A stretch of DNA of 53,059 nucleotides from an uncultured Pseudomonadales bacterium (GCA_943789485.1 CALSUH010000003.1:1-53059); one strand, 5' to 3'; positions 1-9,299 are shown, numbered from the stretch's first letter. A program made the numbers and translations. The notes: generated by a model not told the origin, from the letters alone.

Positions 1-1633
1 GAATCAGTCCAATCAGCGAACCAAGATTCACCTAATATCATGCTAATTCTTGCAGATGATTTGGCCTACTCGGACCTCGGCGCTTATGGAAGTGAAATTG
101 AGACGCCCAATATAGATCTCCTAGCGAAACAGGGAGTAATGTTTACCAGGTTCCATACTAGTGCCATGTGTTCTCCATCACGCGCCATGCTATTAACAGG
201 AGTAGACCAACACAAAAATGGTTACGGTACGATGGGCGAATATCTGGCCACTGAACAGAGAGGCCAGCCGGGTTATGAAGGGTACCTAAATAATCAAGTT
301 GTCACTGTCGCAAACATGCTCAAGACTTCTGGCTTCAATACATATATGACAGGAAAATGGCATTTGGGTGACTCGTCTCTGCCTAGCAATCGCGGCTTTG
401 ATCGTTCTTTTACTCTACTACAAGGAGCCGGGAGTCACTTTAATAATACCGGCTACGCACCGCAGCGAACTACAGTGGACTACTACCGAAATGGCGAGCT
501 AGCAGACCTGCCAGATAATTTTTATAGCAGTGATTTCTATACCTCGGAAATGATTCAGTATATTGATGAAGGACTAGACTCCGAAAAACCTTTCTTTGGC
601 TACCTAGCTTTTAGTGCGCCTCATTTCCCTTTACACGCGCCTAGCGACCTTATTGAAAAATATGTCGAGCGCTACCAAGTCGGATGGGATGTCATTCGAA
701 AGCAACGGCATGAATCTCTTAAAACACTTGGGCTTATTGACCAGCAAGCATTAATGGCTAAAAGAATAGGGGGAGTGCCCGCTTGGGAAGAGTTAAACAC
801 AGAAGAACAGAGATATCAGGCTAAAAAAATGGCCGTCTACGCGGCCATGGTAGATAGCGTCGACCAAAATATCGGCGAACTTATTTCTTATCTAAAATCG
901 ATTGATGAATATGAAAAACACGGTATTTATTTTCCTGTCTGACAATGGTCCTGAATCAAACGATTTCGCATCAGAACGCACTGTTCCATCGGTCACAGAT
1001 TGGATAGCTGATACTTTTGACAATAGCTATGAAAATTTAGGTAACGAAGGTAGCTTTATTTATTATGGCAAGCCTTGGGCACATGTCGGGGCGGCAGCTC
1101 ATAGATTTCACAAGACAGTAATGACTCAAGGGGGGATTAATTCACCATTAATTATTAGCTATCCAAACTCTGTACCACAAAATCGAGTAGTCTCTGAATT
1201 TTCGAGTGTTGTAGATATCACTCCAACAATTCTTGAGCTTGCCGGCGCGTTCCACCCCGGAGCAAACTTTCAAGGGCGGTTGGTGCACGGCATGGATGGC
1301 CGGTCTATCTTGCCATACCTTACAGGCCGTGAAGAAACTATCTATCCCCCTGGAACTGGCAATGGTTTCGAACTTTTTGGTCACAACGCTTTTATTAGTG
1401 AGAATTGGAAAATTCTAAGATTAATGGAGCCGTATGGCGATTTTACTTGGGGACTATATGACCTCGATAAAGACCCTGCCGAACTGAATGACCTCTCGAG
1501 TCAATTTCCAGACAAACTTCAGGAAATGCTGGCGCTCTACGCAGACTATGAATCTCGTAATGATTTGATTCAAGTGCCAGAAGGCTGGAAGATGTTTGAA
1601 AACTTGGGCCCTGCACCGACTCCAAATAATTAA
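1..1633 (+). pseudogene. Arylsulfatase (sulfatase family), 5' end outside window, one frameshift
   Basis: Sulfatase of the alkaline-phosphatase fold, hydrolysing sulfate esters. The frame is open from base 1, so the N-terminus lies outside the window. The first half shows LADD (metal-binding Asp pair), CSPSR at about 169-183 (the Cys that is converted to formylglycine) and TGKWHLG. The second half begins with FLSDNG, the second metal site. The two halves are in different frames: the first runs to a stop at 940-942, the second is in frame from about 914 to 1633. Adding one A to the A run at 914-918 joins ...IDEYEK to NTVFIFLSDNG exactly as in intact homologues. This may be a real null mutation or a homopolymer sequencing error. 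It lies upstream of an SDR and a VOC gene on the same strand. Family certain; substrate unknown. Confidence 0.85.
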
Positions 1634-1937
1634 GAAATAGACTTACTAATTAGTAGAGCGCTGTATTCAATAGCCTTGTTACCTATACGAATAAAAACCT
1701 ACATCTATCAGCAACAATTCCATTTGTGAAGTAATTTTCCCTTTTTAGAAATCCCGCACTAGAAGAACTTACTTTTCTAACTGAGGGAAATATTCTGAAA
1801 TATCGACAACTGGAGAATGTTCAATTCATTTAAGTAAGGTCCAACTCATATCTATTTTCCCAATTGCAATTCGGCCTAAAGATACGCACCATTGACAAGA
1901 GCCGTGCATAAAGCACTTCAAACAAGGAAAATCGTAT
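1634..1937. other. Intergenic, no gene seen
   Basis: About 300 bases between the sulfatase and the SDR gene. It is AT-rich, has stops in all frames, and I see no RNA gene, terminator or clear promoter. It may carry the promoter of the downstream SDR gene. Confidence 0.5.
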
Positions 1938-2696
1938 ATGGACAGGGTAAAAAATAAGGTTGTTATCATCACAGGTGCTGCTTCAGGTTTGGGCGAAGCC
2001 GATGCTCGTATGCTGGCTGCTGAGGGCGCCAGAGTAGTGATGACCGACATCAATGTTGATGCAGGCCAGACGATTGCCAATGAGATTGGCGCTACATTCT
2101 ATCAACAAGACGTTGCCCTTGAAGAAAATTGGCATGACTTGATGGGGAAAGTTGAAGAGCGTTATGGCCAGCTCGATGCATTAGTAAATAATGCGGGTGT
2201 CGGTATCATTGCAAATATTGAAACAACGACCACAGAAGTCTGGCGCAAAACATTAGCTATCCATTTGGATGGCACCTTTTGGGGTTGCCAGTCGGCGATA
2301 GCACTTATGAAGAAAAGTGGTGGCGGCTCCATAATTAATATGTCATCAACAGCAGCCCTTGTAGGCATTCCATCGTTTCTAGCCTATTCTGCAGCCAAAG
2401 GTGGTATCCGATCGATGACCAAGTCAATCGCCATCCACTGCAAGCAGCAAAACCTGAATGTACGCTGCAATTCAGTCCACCCGGGCAGCATCAACACCCC
2501 CATGGTTCATAATGCTTTAAAGAAATTAGCCGGTATCGACATGGCTTCAGAAGAAGATCCGGAAATGATGAGACAAAAGCTCGGTGTGGGAGAACCCAAC
2601 GATGTCGCTCATATGATCGTTTACCTTGTTTCAGATGAGTCAAAACATATCAATGGTGCGGAAATGGTCATTGATAACGGTGATACTGTCATTTAA
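1938..2696 (+). CDS. SDR-family NAD(P)-dependent oxidoreductase
   Basis: Classical short-chain dehydrogenase/reductase of 252 residues, a usual length. The nucleotide-binding motif TGAASGLG is at residues 12-19, NNAG at 84-87, the catalytic Ser near 136-137 and the YSAAK Tyr/Lys pair at 150/154. An Asp at the end of strand beta-2 (VVMTDIN) suggests NAD preference. It oxidises or reduces a secondary alcohol/ketone; the substrate cannot be read from sequence. The start ATG follows AAGGAAAA. The VOC gene begins 14 bases after the stop behind AGGAGAA, so the two are probably co-transcribed. With the upstream sulfatase this suggests a catabolic set acting on a sulfated alcohol or ring compound, which is inference. 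Confidence 0.9.
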   Translation: MDRVKNKVVIITGAASGLGEADARMLAAEGARVVMTDINVDAGQTIANEIGATFYQQDVALEENWHDLMGKVEERYGQLDALVNNAGVGIIANIETTTTEVWRKTLAIHLDGTFWGCQSAIALMKKSGGGSIINMSSTAALVGIPSFLAYSAAKGGIRSMTKSIAIHCKQQNLNVRCNSVHPGSINTPMVHNALKKLAGIDMASEEDPEMMRQKLGVGEPNDVAHMIVYLVSDESKHINGAEMVIDNGDTVI

Positions 2697-2710
2697 CTAG
2701 GAGAAAACTC

Positions 2711-3164
2711 ATGAACATCAATGGATTAGTGCACGTTAATATTAACTGCAAAGACTATGATGCCTCGAGAAAGTTTTATGAGATGCTTGGCTTTGAAGAA
2801 ATGTGGGTTGTGCCACCGACTAATACACCGGAGGTGGCGGCCGCTGTAGGTATGCCGCCCTATCGAGTCAAGGGTGCGTTACTCAGCTTGAAAGGTGCAA
2901 CGCCGCCGGTCATTATTGACTTACTTGAATGGCGATCACCCATGGACGAGTCCCCTCCCTACTCCCACCTTTATCATATTGGACTGGCACGTATAGCATT
3001 TCGAACTACAGACCTTTTAGCAGACCTAAGCTACCTTCGGGGTCAGGGCGTTGAGATCCTTTCTGAACCTGCGACAGTGATGTCAGATAGTACCCACGGT
3101 AGCCGGTTTTTTTTGTTTTAAGGATCCAGATGGCACCTATCTTGAATTGGTAGAGAGTTTCTAA
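2711..3164 (+). pseudogene. VOC (glyoxalase/dioxygenase fold) protein with 3' frameshift
   Basis: A vicinal-oxygen-chelate domain protein of about 150 residues if intact. The N-terminus (GLVHVNINCKDYDASRKFY) is the typical first beta-alpha unit with a metal-ligand His. The frame stops early at 3119-3121 after GSRFFLF. Removing one T from the T8 run at 3107-3114 restores GSRFFCFKDPDGTYLELVE and a stop at 3162-3164, the normal end of such proteins including the Glu metal ligand. As written, the product lacks its last strand and ligand. It could be a true mutation or a homopolymer error; the sulfatase 2 kb upstream has the same kind of lesion. It directly follows the SDR gene. Substrate unknown. 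Confidence 0.8.
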
Positions 3165-3192
3165 ATCAAATTAGCGCTGCGAACCGCTATTT

Positions 3193-3507
3193 TTACAATG
3201 GCTTGCCTACAGCTCCAAAAACAGATACGTGCACGCTTGCCAAATCGATAGCAGCACTCATATTGAGGCCGGCATTTTTAATATTCTCTATGGTACCCGC
3301 CACGTTGTCCGAATCAATTTCATAGATAGCGAGATAACGATAGGGTTGCTCTCCCCATGAATTGACTGCGTCAAGCTCAAAACGCTCGGCAGACAGAAAG
3401 CCCTCAACCTTTATCACCTCAGGAAAATGGACATTATCGTACCAATCGTTAAATTCCTGGCCCCAACCTTCCTTAGGGTTGCTCCTTACGATATAAAGGG
3501 TTTTCAT
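3193..3507 (-). CDS. Small dimeric alpha/beta-barrel (EthD/DUF4286-like) protein
   Basis: A 104-residue protein that begins MKTLYIVRSNPKEG and has the pattern EFNDWYDNVHFPEVIKVEGF, which resembles the ferredoxin-like EthD/DUF4286 group (strand, then a helix with WYxxxHxPE, then VxGF). Members are small dimeric barrels often found beside dehydrogenases and dioxygenases in degradation clusters; most have no proven reaction. It is convergent with the VOC gene, only 28 bases from its repaired end, and may belong to the same catabolic patch. There is no signal peptide or membrane segment, so it is cytoplasmic. Family assignment rests on motif memory only. Confidence 0.65.
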   Translation of the reverse strand: MKTLYIVRSNPKEGWGQEFNDWYDNVHFPEVIKVEGFLSAERFELDAVNSWGEQPYRYLAIYEIDSDNVAGTIENIKNAGLNMSAAIDLASVHVSVFGAVGKPL

Positions 3508-3741
3508 TTTAGCATCTCACTCCATTTTGATTATTTTAGCTACGATTGAGCGTATTACATGCCCAGACCGAATAGTAAGTAGAATAAAAATTCTTTCTCT
3601 ACTAAGTCTATGCTGTCCTTTTGTATTGACAAGTAATTGCTGGCATCGATAGTTTTCTGCTGACACTAAATGCCTTCCGTAATATTGTTACGCTGATTCC
3701 AAACTAGTTACCACTGCTTAAAATTACTGACTGCATTCTAC

Positions 3742-4689
3742 TTAGCGCTCACGCTCTGTTCTGTAAAATTTGAAAAAACACCACGTTGATAACGCCGTCA
3801 TTAAATGCCATATAGCGTGGGGTTGAATCCACGAATCAGGCTGGCAATAAGGCGTATCAGGGTAACCTTGAAGCCAAATCACAAAAGCGGCTAAGTATGA
3901 AAACATGCCTAGGAAAAACCATGGCGTGTAGGTTCTTGTTAAAGCAGGGCGACTCGTTGAGAAAAGTGCAGGAACCCAAAATAAGATAATCCACCAGTAC
4001 TCGACAAGGTTTGATAATATTTCTTGCGGTGAAATACCAAAAACTGCAGCGACTATAAAGCCGACAAATCCAGACATCCAACGAAACATTGGAGACCAAA
4101 ATTTAAAAAGCACCTCAGATATAATCCATAAACCTATCGACAGACCAAATAAATCAAGCCCAATGCCTAGCCTTCCTCCGAAAAACCATCTGGCTAAAGA
4201 GTAGGAAATCACGATTATAAAATACGTCAAGAGAAAGCGACTGACACTCCAGCGCCCCATCTCTTTAAGGTTATATAACCAGGGAAAAATAATATACATA
4301 ACCATACTTAAATTGTCCGCCCATCCTCCCCACGCCGTATGCGTGCCATGCATCAGCCATGAGCCAGGGCCAAGATAAATGACTGCGACTGCATATAAGA
4401 CGCTAATTCTATTGAGGCCGGTAAACGCATTGCCCTGCTCGGTGTCCGATTCATTTTCAGCCGTCAGTATCCGCAGCATGAAAAGACCTGAGATTATGAA
4501 CCCAATATTACTTAAGGTGTTTGCAGGTTCTCGAAAGAGACCTCCACTGACTCTTTCGCACCAACCAGAAATCGTGCCTATAGCTTCACCTGATTCATAA
4601 ACGAATATCTTGCCTGTAAGCGCGAATACAAGATAAAGAATAACGAATAGGATGCTAGCGACAAGGGCGAGATAATAAATTCTGATCAT
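3742..4689 (-). CDS. Alkaline-ceramidase-like integral membrane hydrolase (CREST superfamily)
   Basis: A 315-residue protein with about seven to eight hydrophobic segments. Motifs match the alkaline ceramidase family (PF05875): WCE at 43-45 and EPANTLSN at 54-61 near the first membrane segment; Ser110, His114 and Asp125 in GSWLMHGTHTAWGGWADN; and His291/His295 in the last segment (HAIWH). The Ser-x3-His-x10-Asp and His-x3-His spacings agree with the zinc site described for human ACER3. Such enzymes split the amide of ceramides. Most gammaproteobacteria lack sphingolipids, so the substrate may be environmental ceramide, another N-acyl lipid, or a bacterial sphingolipid. The gene stands alone between the catabolic patch and the island remnant. 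Confidence 0.8.
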   Translation of the reverse strand: MIRIYYLALVASILFVILYLVFALTGKIFVYESGEAIGTISGWCERVSGGLFREPANTLSNIGFIISGLFMLRILTAENESDTEQGNAFTGLNRISVLYAVAVIYLGPGSWLMHGTHTAWGGWADNLSMVMYIIFPWLYNLKEMGRWSVSRFLLTYFIIVISYSLARWFFGGRLGIGLDLFGLSIGLWIISEVLFKFWSPMFRWMSGFVGFIVAAVFGISPQEILSNLVEYWWIILFWVPALFSTSRPALTRTYTPWFFLGMFSYLAAFVIWLQGYPDTPYCQPDSWIQPHAIWHLMTALSTWCFFKFYRTERER

Positions 4690-5149
4690 AATTGAATTCG
4701 ACTTATTTATATTTGAAGTTAGTAAATTGGAGTTAATAATTTGCTATTTCATCTATTCACGAAGAAGTAAAATGCTAGTGAACAAGAATAGTATGTAAAG
4801 GGGTGCAATGGAACCGCTCTAACTTATCGGTGTGTTCTGCCTAGGGTGGGTGCAGGCTGGATTTCGAGCCCCTGTGGGATCACTTATTAAATCAAGAGCT
4901 TACAGCAATGCTCCTCTTAGACTCCAGAAATATCCCCTCTAAGGCCACATAGCCTTACTTTTCACTACTTCGACCAAACAAGAGGTGATGTGCTTTAAAG
5001 ACGGGGATAAGCTATCGCGATAGTAAGGTTGTTATAGTAACTAGGCAGACTTGCAACACGTCGGCCAATTAATTGCTGAAGAGATGGAGCTGAACCGCGC
5101 CGTATTGCGCCCCTGATTTTAAATTGAGGGCAGAGCCGCCACCATCGCT
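4690..5149. other. Intergenic, 460 bases holding one arm of a direct repeat
   Basis: Between the ceramidase-like gene and purT. It holds repeat copy A (4785-4829). The rest has stops in all frames and no recognised RNA gene. Short open pieces (for example around 5070-5115) do not match anything I recognise. It may be residue of an excised or decayed mobile element. Confidence 0.5.
4785..4829 (+). repeat. Imperfect 45-bp direct repeat, copy A (downstream of purT)
   Basis: Shares the block AGAATAGTATGTA, then GCAATGGAACC, then TCT and CTTATC in the same order and spacing with copy B at 6585-6629. About 35 of 45 positions agree by eye. Both copies lie on the same strand and purT sits between them. 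Confidence 0.65.
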
Positions 5150-6331
5150 CTAGGTTTTAACCTTGATGGCTGCTGCCACAGCGAGCGCCTTTTTCGTGGC
5201 CTCAGCTGTATTCTGAGCACGCGCAAGCGCGACACCCATACGACGCTTGCCGTTCACTTCGGGCTTGCCGAACAGACGAAGCGACGTGTCTTCGATCGCG
5301 GTCGCTGCCCTTAGGTTTCCAAAACTTGCTTTTTTCGAATCACCTTCCACGAGCAGCACCGCCGATGCGCAAGCACCGTAGAAACGAATAGCCGGTATAC
5401 TAAGGCCCAAAATAGCGCGTGCGTGAAGTGCAAACTCGGACAGGTCTTGCGAGATAAGTGTCACCATTCCGGTATCATGAGGACGTGGCGAAACTTCGCT
5501 AAACAAAACCTCATCTCCCTTCACAAACAGCTCGACACCAAAAAGTCCTCGCCCGCCTAATGCTTCGGTAACCGTAGTTGCTATCTTCTTTGCTGCGTTC
5601 AGTGCGACAACAGACATCGCCTGGGGCTGCCAGGATTCACGGTAGTCGCCGTCTTCTTGCCTATGGCCTATTGGCTCACAAAAACTCACGCCATCAATGT
5701 GTTGTATTGTGAGCAAAGTGATCTCGTAGTCAAAATCAACGAAACCTTCGACGATGACAGTACCGGCACCCGCGCGACCGCCATCTTGAGCGTATTTCCA
5801 AGCGATATCAATATCACTCTCTGATTTTATCGTACTCTGGCCTTTGCCGGAGGAGCTCATTATCGGCTTTACAATACAAGGAATTCCAACCGCCTTTACA
5901 GCCGCTCGATACTCTTCGTGAGTTGCAGCAAAGCGGTATGCTGACGTTGCGATTCCTAGCTCTTCTGCAACCAACCGCCTTATGCCTTCACGGTTCATCG
6001 TGAGCTGTGCCGCGCGCGCGGTTGGGACAACGTGGTAGCCCTCAGCCTCGAGCTCGACTAATGTTTGCGTCGCTATTGCCTCTATCTCAGGAACAATGAA
6101 ATTTGGTCTTTCTAGCTCTATAACGCGCCTTAGCTCGGCTTCATCCAGCATGGAAAATTCGTAGCTGCGATCGGCAACCTGCATAGCGGGAGCATTCGCA
6201 TAACGGTCGCAGGCAACCACCTCGACGCCTAACCTTTGAAGCTCTATGGCAACCTCTTTACCGAGTTCGCCTGAGCCTAGTAAAAGTACCTTCGTCGCTG
6301 TGGCTGAGAAGGGAGTGCCAATCGTAGTCAT
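5150..6331 (-). CDS. purT: Formate-dependent phosphoribosylglycinamide formyltransferase PurT
   Basis: PurT makes N-formyl-GAR from GAR, formate and ATP in purine synthesis, an alternative to folate-dependent PurN. It is an ATP-grasp enzyme; the start [20 protein letters not shown] is diagnostic, followed by [15 protein letters not shown] (ATP-binding loop) and [29 protein letters not shown]. The frame is open upstream to 6508, but homologues begin at MTTIGTPFS, so I take the ATG at 6329-6331, giving 393 residues, the length of the E. coli enzyme. It lies alone between two imperfect direct repeats and beside a dead integrase, so it may have been inserted or rearranged there. Confidence 0.95.
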   Translation of the reverse strand: MTTIGTPFSATATKVLLLGSGELGKEVAIELQRLGVEVVACDRYANAPAMQVADRSYEFSMLDEAELRRVIELERPNFIVPEIEAIATQTLVELEAEGYHVVPTARAAQLTMNREGIRRLVAEELGIATSAYRFAATHEEYRAAVKAVGIPCIVKPIMSSSGKGQSTIKSESDIDIAWKYAQDGGRAGAGTVIVEGFVDFDYEITLLTIQHIDGVSFCEPIGHRQEDGDYRESWQPQAMSVVALNAAKKIATTVTEALGGRGLFGVELFVKGDEVLFSEVSPRPHDTGMVTLISQDLSEFALHARAILGLSIPAIRFYGACASAVLLVEGDSKKASFGNLRAATAIEDTSLRLFGKPEVNGKRRMGVALARAQNTAEATKKALAVAAAIKVKT

Positions 6332-6584
6332 AATCTTGCTACCGAAATATATATCACTATTTTGAAATCCTTTTTTTACAATAATTCTTTCAGGTCTGCT
6401 TTTAGTGTGTGGACGAGGCAACGTTACCATACAGCATACAGAGTTGGCCCCGAGGGTCAAAACGTTGCTAAGATTTAAGAGCCCTCTGCTCTTCTTATCA
6501 AGACCCAATTAGTTGGTTTCATAATTCTAGGCTTACTTTTTCCATTTCTGATTTGCCGATACTATATAACCTAACCTTTCGTCC

Positions 6585-6629
6585 AGAATAGTATGTATAC
6601 AGGAGCAATGGAACCATTCTGGCTTATCC
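6585..6629 (+). repeat. Imperfect 45-bp direct repeat, copy B (upstream of purT)
   Basis: Second copy of the repeat at 4785-4829. It directly abuts the truncated 3' end of the integrase relic, and the last integrase codons run into it. Function unknown; attachment-site or insertion-sequence scar are both possible. Confidence 0.65.
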
Positions 6630-7112
6630 GGGTGGACAGAAAATGAGCTTTTGGTCTAAGGGAGAGCTAAACGCTTTGCTGATTTCGGGAAGCGGATTAG
6701 AGTGAATCAAGCCAGTATTTACCGCATAGTCCCTAATCGCATTGATCCAGCCGCAGATATTATTGATGGTTTCGAGCTTCCCCTGTTTGGCTAGAGGCTC
6801 AAGTACTGCCATCGTTTCGACTGCGTTCACTTTGTGGAGGGAAAATCCCCCTAGATTGGGGGAAGACATGCCGGTTAAGCCTGCTCGATATTTTCTTACA
6901 GTAATACTGAGAAACTTTAGATTCTTTTAGAGTGAACCACTTACCTTGCCACATGCTCAAAGGTGTTTGTGTACGACTTATCATCCTTGCGCGCTTGCTC
7001 GATTCGGTATTGCTTTGGGCTTCACCCTAAGATAGAGGCCGCTGCTATCAGTTAGGCTGTACTGTTTTTCGCGGGGTTTTGCCTGCTTAACCTCGGTGTT
7101 GGTAAGCGGCTT
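6624..7112 (-). pseudogene. Relic of a P4-type tyrosine integrase
   Basis: Three fragments in order but in different frames match the P4-type integrase family. KPLTNTEVKQAKPREKQYSL with GLYLRVKP (7112 downward) is the N-terminal DUF4102 arm-binding domain. After a deletion of roughly 50 codons come SYTNTFEHVAR and, after a frameshift, WFTLKESKVSQYYCKKISSR. A further shift gives ETINNICGWINAIRDYAVNT with GLIHSNP of the core-binding domain, ending at a stop at 6624-6626. The whole catalytic domain (Arg-His-Arg-Tyr) is absent, so it is inactive. It begins about 175 bases downstream of the 3' end of tRNA-Leu on the same strand, the usual place for an island integrase. Not detectable as a single open frame. 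Confidence 0.8.
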
Positions 7113-7288
7113 GTGGTACTAGCCATTGTAACATTCCTCTCATCAAGATGAGCTGATGTTACAAAGAATGTTGCCTTAAGTTCTGGATGTTGCAATACGG
7201 CAGCGGACGTTATTAACGCTTAAATACAGGGGAAAACTAGATATTAAGAGGGTTTAAAGGCCTTTCTGAACTTAGTAAGACCGTAAAG

Positions 7289-7373
7289 TGGTGCGGATGG
7301 GGAGACTTGAACTCCCACACCTTTCGATACTAGAACCTAAATCTAGCGCGTCTACCAATTCCGCCACATCCGC
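7289..7373 (-). tRNA. tRNA-Leu (anticodon UAG)
   Basis: An 85-base class II tRNA including an encoded CCA (7289-7291). Acceptor stem GCGGATG/CATCCGC, D-arm TGGCGGAATTGGTAGACGC, anticodon stem CTAGA/TCTAG around loop TTTAGGT with anticodon TAG, a long variable arm, and T-arm GGGAGTTCAAGTCTCCC. It reads CUN leucine codons. The integrase relic lies just downstream, so this tRNA 3' end was probably the attachment site of an ancestral island. Confidence 0.97.
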
Positions 7374-7536
7374 ATTTATCAAAAAGCTTATTAGCCCTTG
7401 AAGGGCGCGTATTATACCTAAACTAGCGGTATTGCCAAGATCAAAATCACTGACTGTCAATACAGCAAATTCTGGCGTTATACTGACTGCCCTTAATCAA
7501 GCAACCTCAACGCGAGTCTCAACTCAGGATCAGCCT

Positions 7537-8331
7537 ATGTCTCACCTCGAAGTCTCAATCAGCAATGGCATTGCCACACTTACCATGAACCGGCCCAAGG
7601 CCAGAAACGCTCTCAGCATGGAGATGCGCTCTGAGCTTTGCAGTGCGCTGCACGATGTGGAGATTGATACATCGGTCCGCTGTGTTGTTCTTAACGGCGA
7701 GGGAGATCATTTTATGGCTGGTGGTGATGTAAAGGGTATGGGTGAGACCATCAAGAAGCCAGCAGATGCAATTAAAAAGGAATTCATGCTACGTATCCAC
7801 GACCTTCACCCGATCATGTTCGCCATGCGCAGAATGCCTAAACCCATTATTGCGAGTTGCCGAGGAGCGGCAGCAGGTGCTGGCGTGAGCATGGCGCTTG
7901 CCTGCGACCTCGTAATAGCCTCAGAGGACGCCTTCTTTACCCTGGCCTACTGCAAAATTGGCACAAGTCCTGACGGCTCCTCCTCCTTCCATCTTCCGCG
8001 CGCCGTAGGCATAAAGAAAGCAATGGAAATAGCGCTATTGGGTGATCGCTTCAGTGCACAGACGGCGAAGGACATCGGAATGATAAATTTCGTTGTTCCT
8101 GATGATCAATTGGATTCAGAAACACAGAAACTAGCTAGCAGGCTGGCCGCCGGCCCTACACATGTCTATGGCAATACCAAGGCGCTGTTCTATCGATCTC
8201 TTGAGAGCGAGTTTGAGTCACAGTTACAGGCTGAGGCGGCGTATTTTTCTGACTGCGCCTCACGAGCAGACTTCAAAGAGGGGGTAACCGCGTTTATCGA
8301 AAAACGCCGCCCTACATTTACAGGAGAATGA
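7537..8331 (+). CDS. Enoyl-CoA hydratase/isomerase family protein (crotonase fold)
   Basis: A 264-residue crotonase-family protein counted from the ATG at 7537, which follows CTCAGGATCA and matches the family start [20 protein letters not shown]; the frame is open upstream to 7432 but that part is not family-like. Oxyanion-hole regions are visible as [12 protein letters not shown] and [21 protein letters not shown]. The two catalytic Glu of true crotonases are not obvious at the usual places ([17 protein letters not shown]), so it may be an isomerase or another CoA-thioester enzyme rather than a beta-oxidation hydratase. Length and fold are normal. The neighbour is unrelated and convergent, so no pathway can be inferred. 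Confidence 0.85.
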   Translation: MSHLEVSISNGIATLTMNRPKARNALSMEMRSELCSALHDVEIDTSVRCVVLNGEGDHFMAGGDVKGMGETIKKPADAIKKEFMLRIHDLHPIMFAMRRMPKPIIASCRGAAAGAGVSMALACDLVIASEDAFFTLAYCKIGTSPDGSSSFHLPRAVGIKKAMEIALLGDRFSAQTAKDIGMINFVVPDDQLDSETQKLASRLAAGPTHVYGNTKALFYRSLESEFESQLQAEAAYFSDCASRADFKEGVTAFIEKRRPTFTGE

Positions 8332-8340
8332 GGTTTACTG

Positions 8341-9138
8341 CTACTGAATACCAGAGGAAATCTGTAACGCTTCCAGATTTTCCTGGAGGCGGAACAGGCT
8401 TTCATTGATCTGCAGCCTGTGGGCATTCACAGACTCCATAGATTCTTCGATATACTCCAATCTGCCAACCAAACCCAGTACAGTGCTATCGCCGCTATTG
8501 AGCGACTGACGTATCGAGGAAAGATCACCGCGCATTACATCTAGCTCCTGAACTGAAGTGCTTAAGCCATTCACAGATTGCATTATTGCTGCGACATCTG
8601 TGTTCAGCGCGTTGATCTTCGTTTCTGCCACCATTGCTGCCTGATTGCTCGACGCGATCTGCTGACTGTTTGTAGCCGTAGTTTCATTCTGCCCTTCGTT
8701 CACCAAAGCGATTTTCGCGATATCAGACTGCAAATCCTCTACAGAGCCATTAATTACGCGTCGCGCGGCCCAAAGCTTGTCTATTTCCGAAAAATTGAAG
8801 TCCATTCTCTCAAACATATTGAACGCAGATTCTTCGGTAGATTCTCCGGCAAGAGCGAGACGCCTCTCTAAATCGGCAATGCGCAGATCGTCTTGCTCAC
8901 TCTCGTAAAGATAGTCACCGTACATAAAGTAGGCACCATAGCCGGCGGCGACCATCGTAAAAACAATCAGTGTCAGCATGATACGCACTGGCCAAGTGCT
9001 GACTTTTACCTTTTCGGCGTAGTAGCCCGGGCGCACGATGTCCTGCCCCTGCGCACGCTTGTTACTCCGATGGGTATCCACATCGTCCCGATCTGGGACA
9101 ATTGGAGGGATGCTACCTAGATCGTGGTTTTTTGTCAT
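8341..9138 (-). CDS. Hypothetical membrane-anchored coiled-coil protein
   Basis: I do not recognise this 265-residue protein. The first 50 residues are polar and charged, followed by one membrane segment (about 54-73, IMLTLIVFTMVAAGYGAYFM), then a long extracytoplasmic region rich in heptad-like patterns (DDLRIADLERRLALAGE; LQSDIAKIALVNEGQNET; LGLVGRLEYIEESMESVNAH) ending in LQENLEALQISSGIQ. The topology suggests a type II anchored periplasmic coiled coil, as seen in some cell-envelope or division proteins. It is convergent with the crotonase gene and 9 bases from its end. No enzyme motif is visible. Confidence 0.7.
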   Translation of the reverse strand: MTKNHDLGSIPPIVPDRDDVDTHRSNKRAQGQDIVRPGYYAEKVKVSTWPVRIMLTLIVFTMVAAGYGAYFMYGDYLYESEQDDLRIADLERRLALAGESTEESAFNMFERMDFNFSEIDKLWAARRVINGSVEDLQSDIAKIALVNEGQNETTATNSQQIASSNQAAMVAETKINALNTDVAAIMQSVNGLSTSVQELDVMRGDLSSIRQSLNSGDSTVLGLVGRLEYIEESMESVNAHRLQINESLFRLQENLEALQISSGIQ

Positions 9139-9299
9139 AGCCTAGCATTATCCTAGAAATCCTCGGCGCATTCCATCCCTACGATCACTCGATAGCTAAG
9201 TATTCAGGCCGATGATAGACTAATGACACTCTACCAACTGCGCGCCTCGCGTATCGGTGGGTATAGAATAATTAGATAAACGAACTCTGGAGCCTCACT

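Noticed and set aside
4840..4880. Sequence with TTCGAGCCCC resembling a tRNA T-arm, possible attR
   Set aside because: No complete cloverleaf can be drawn and it does not copy the 3' end of the tRNA-Leu at 7.3 kb beyond a few bases.
5150..6508. PurT with a 59-residue N-terminal extension
   Set aside because: The extension lacks family similarity and the ATG at 6329-6331 matches the start of homologues.
7272..7460. 62-codon open frame on the minus strand
   Set aside because: It is a read-through of the tRNA-Leu gene.
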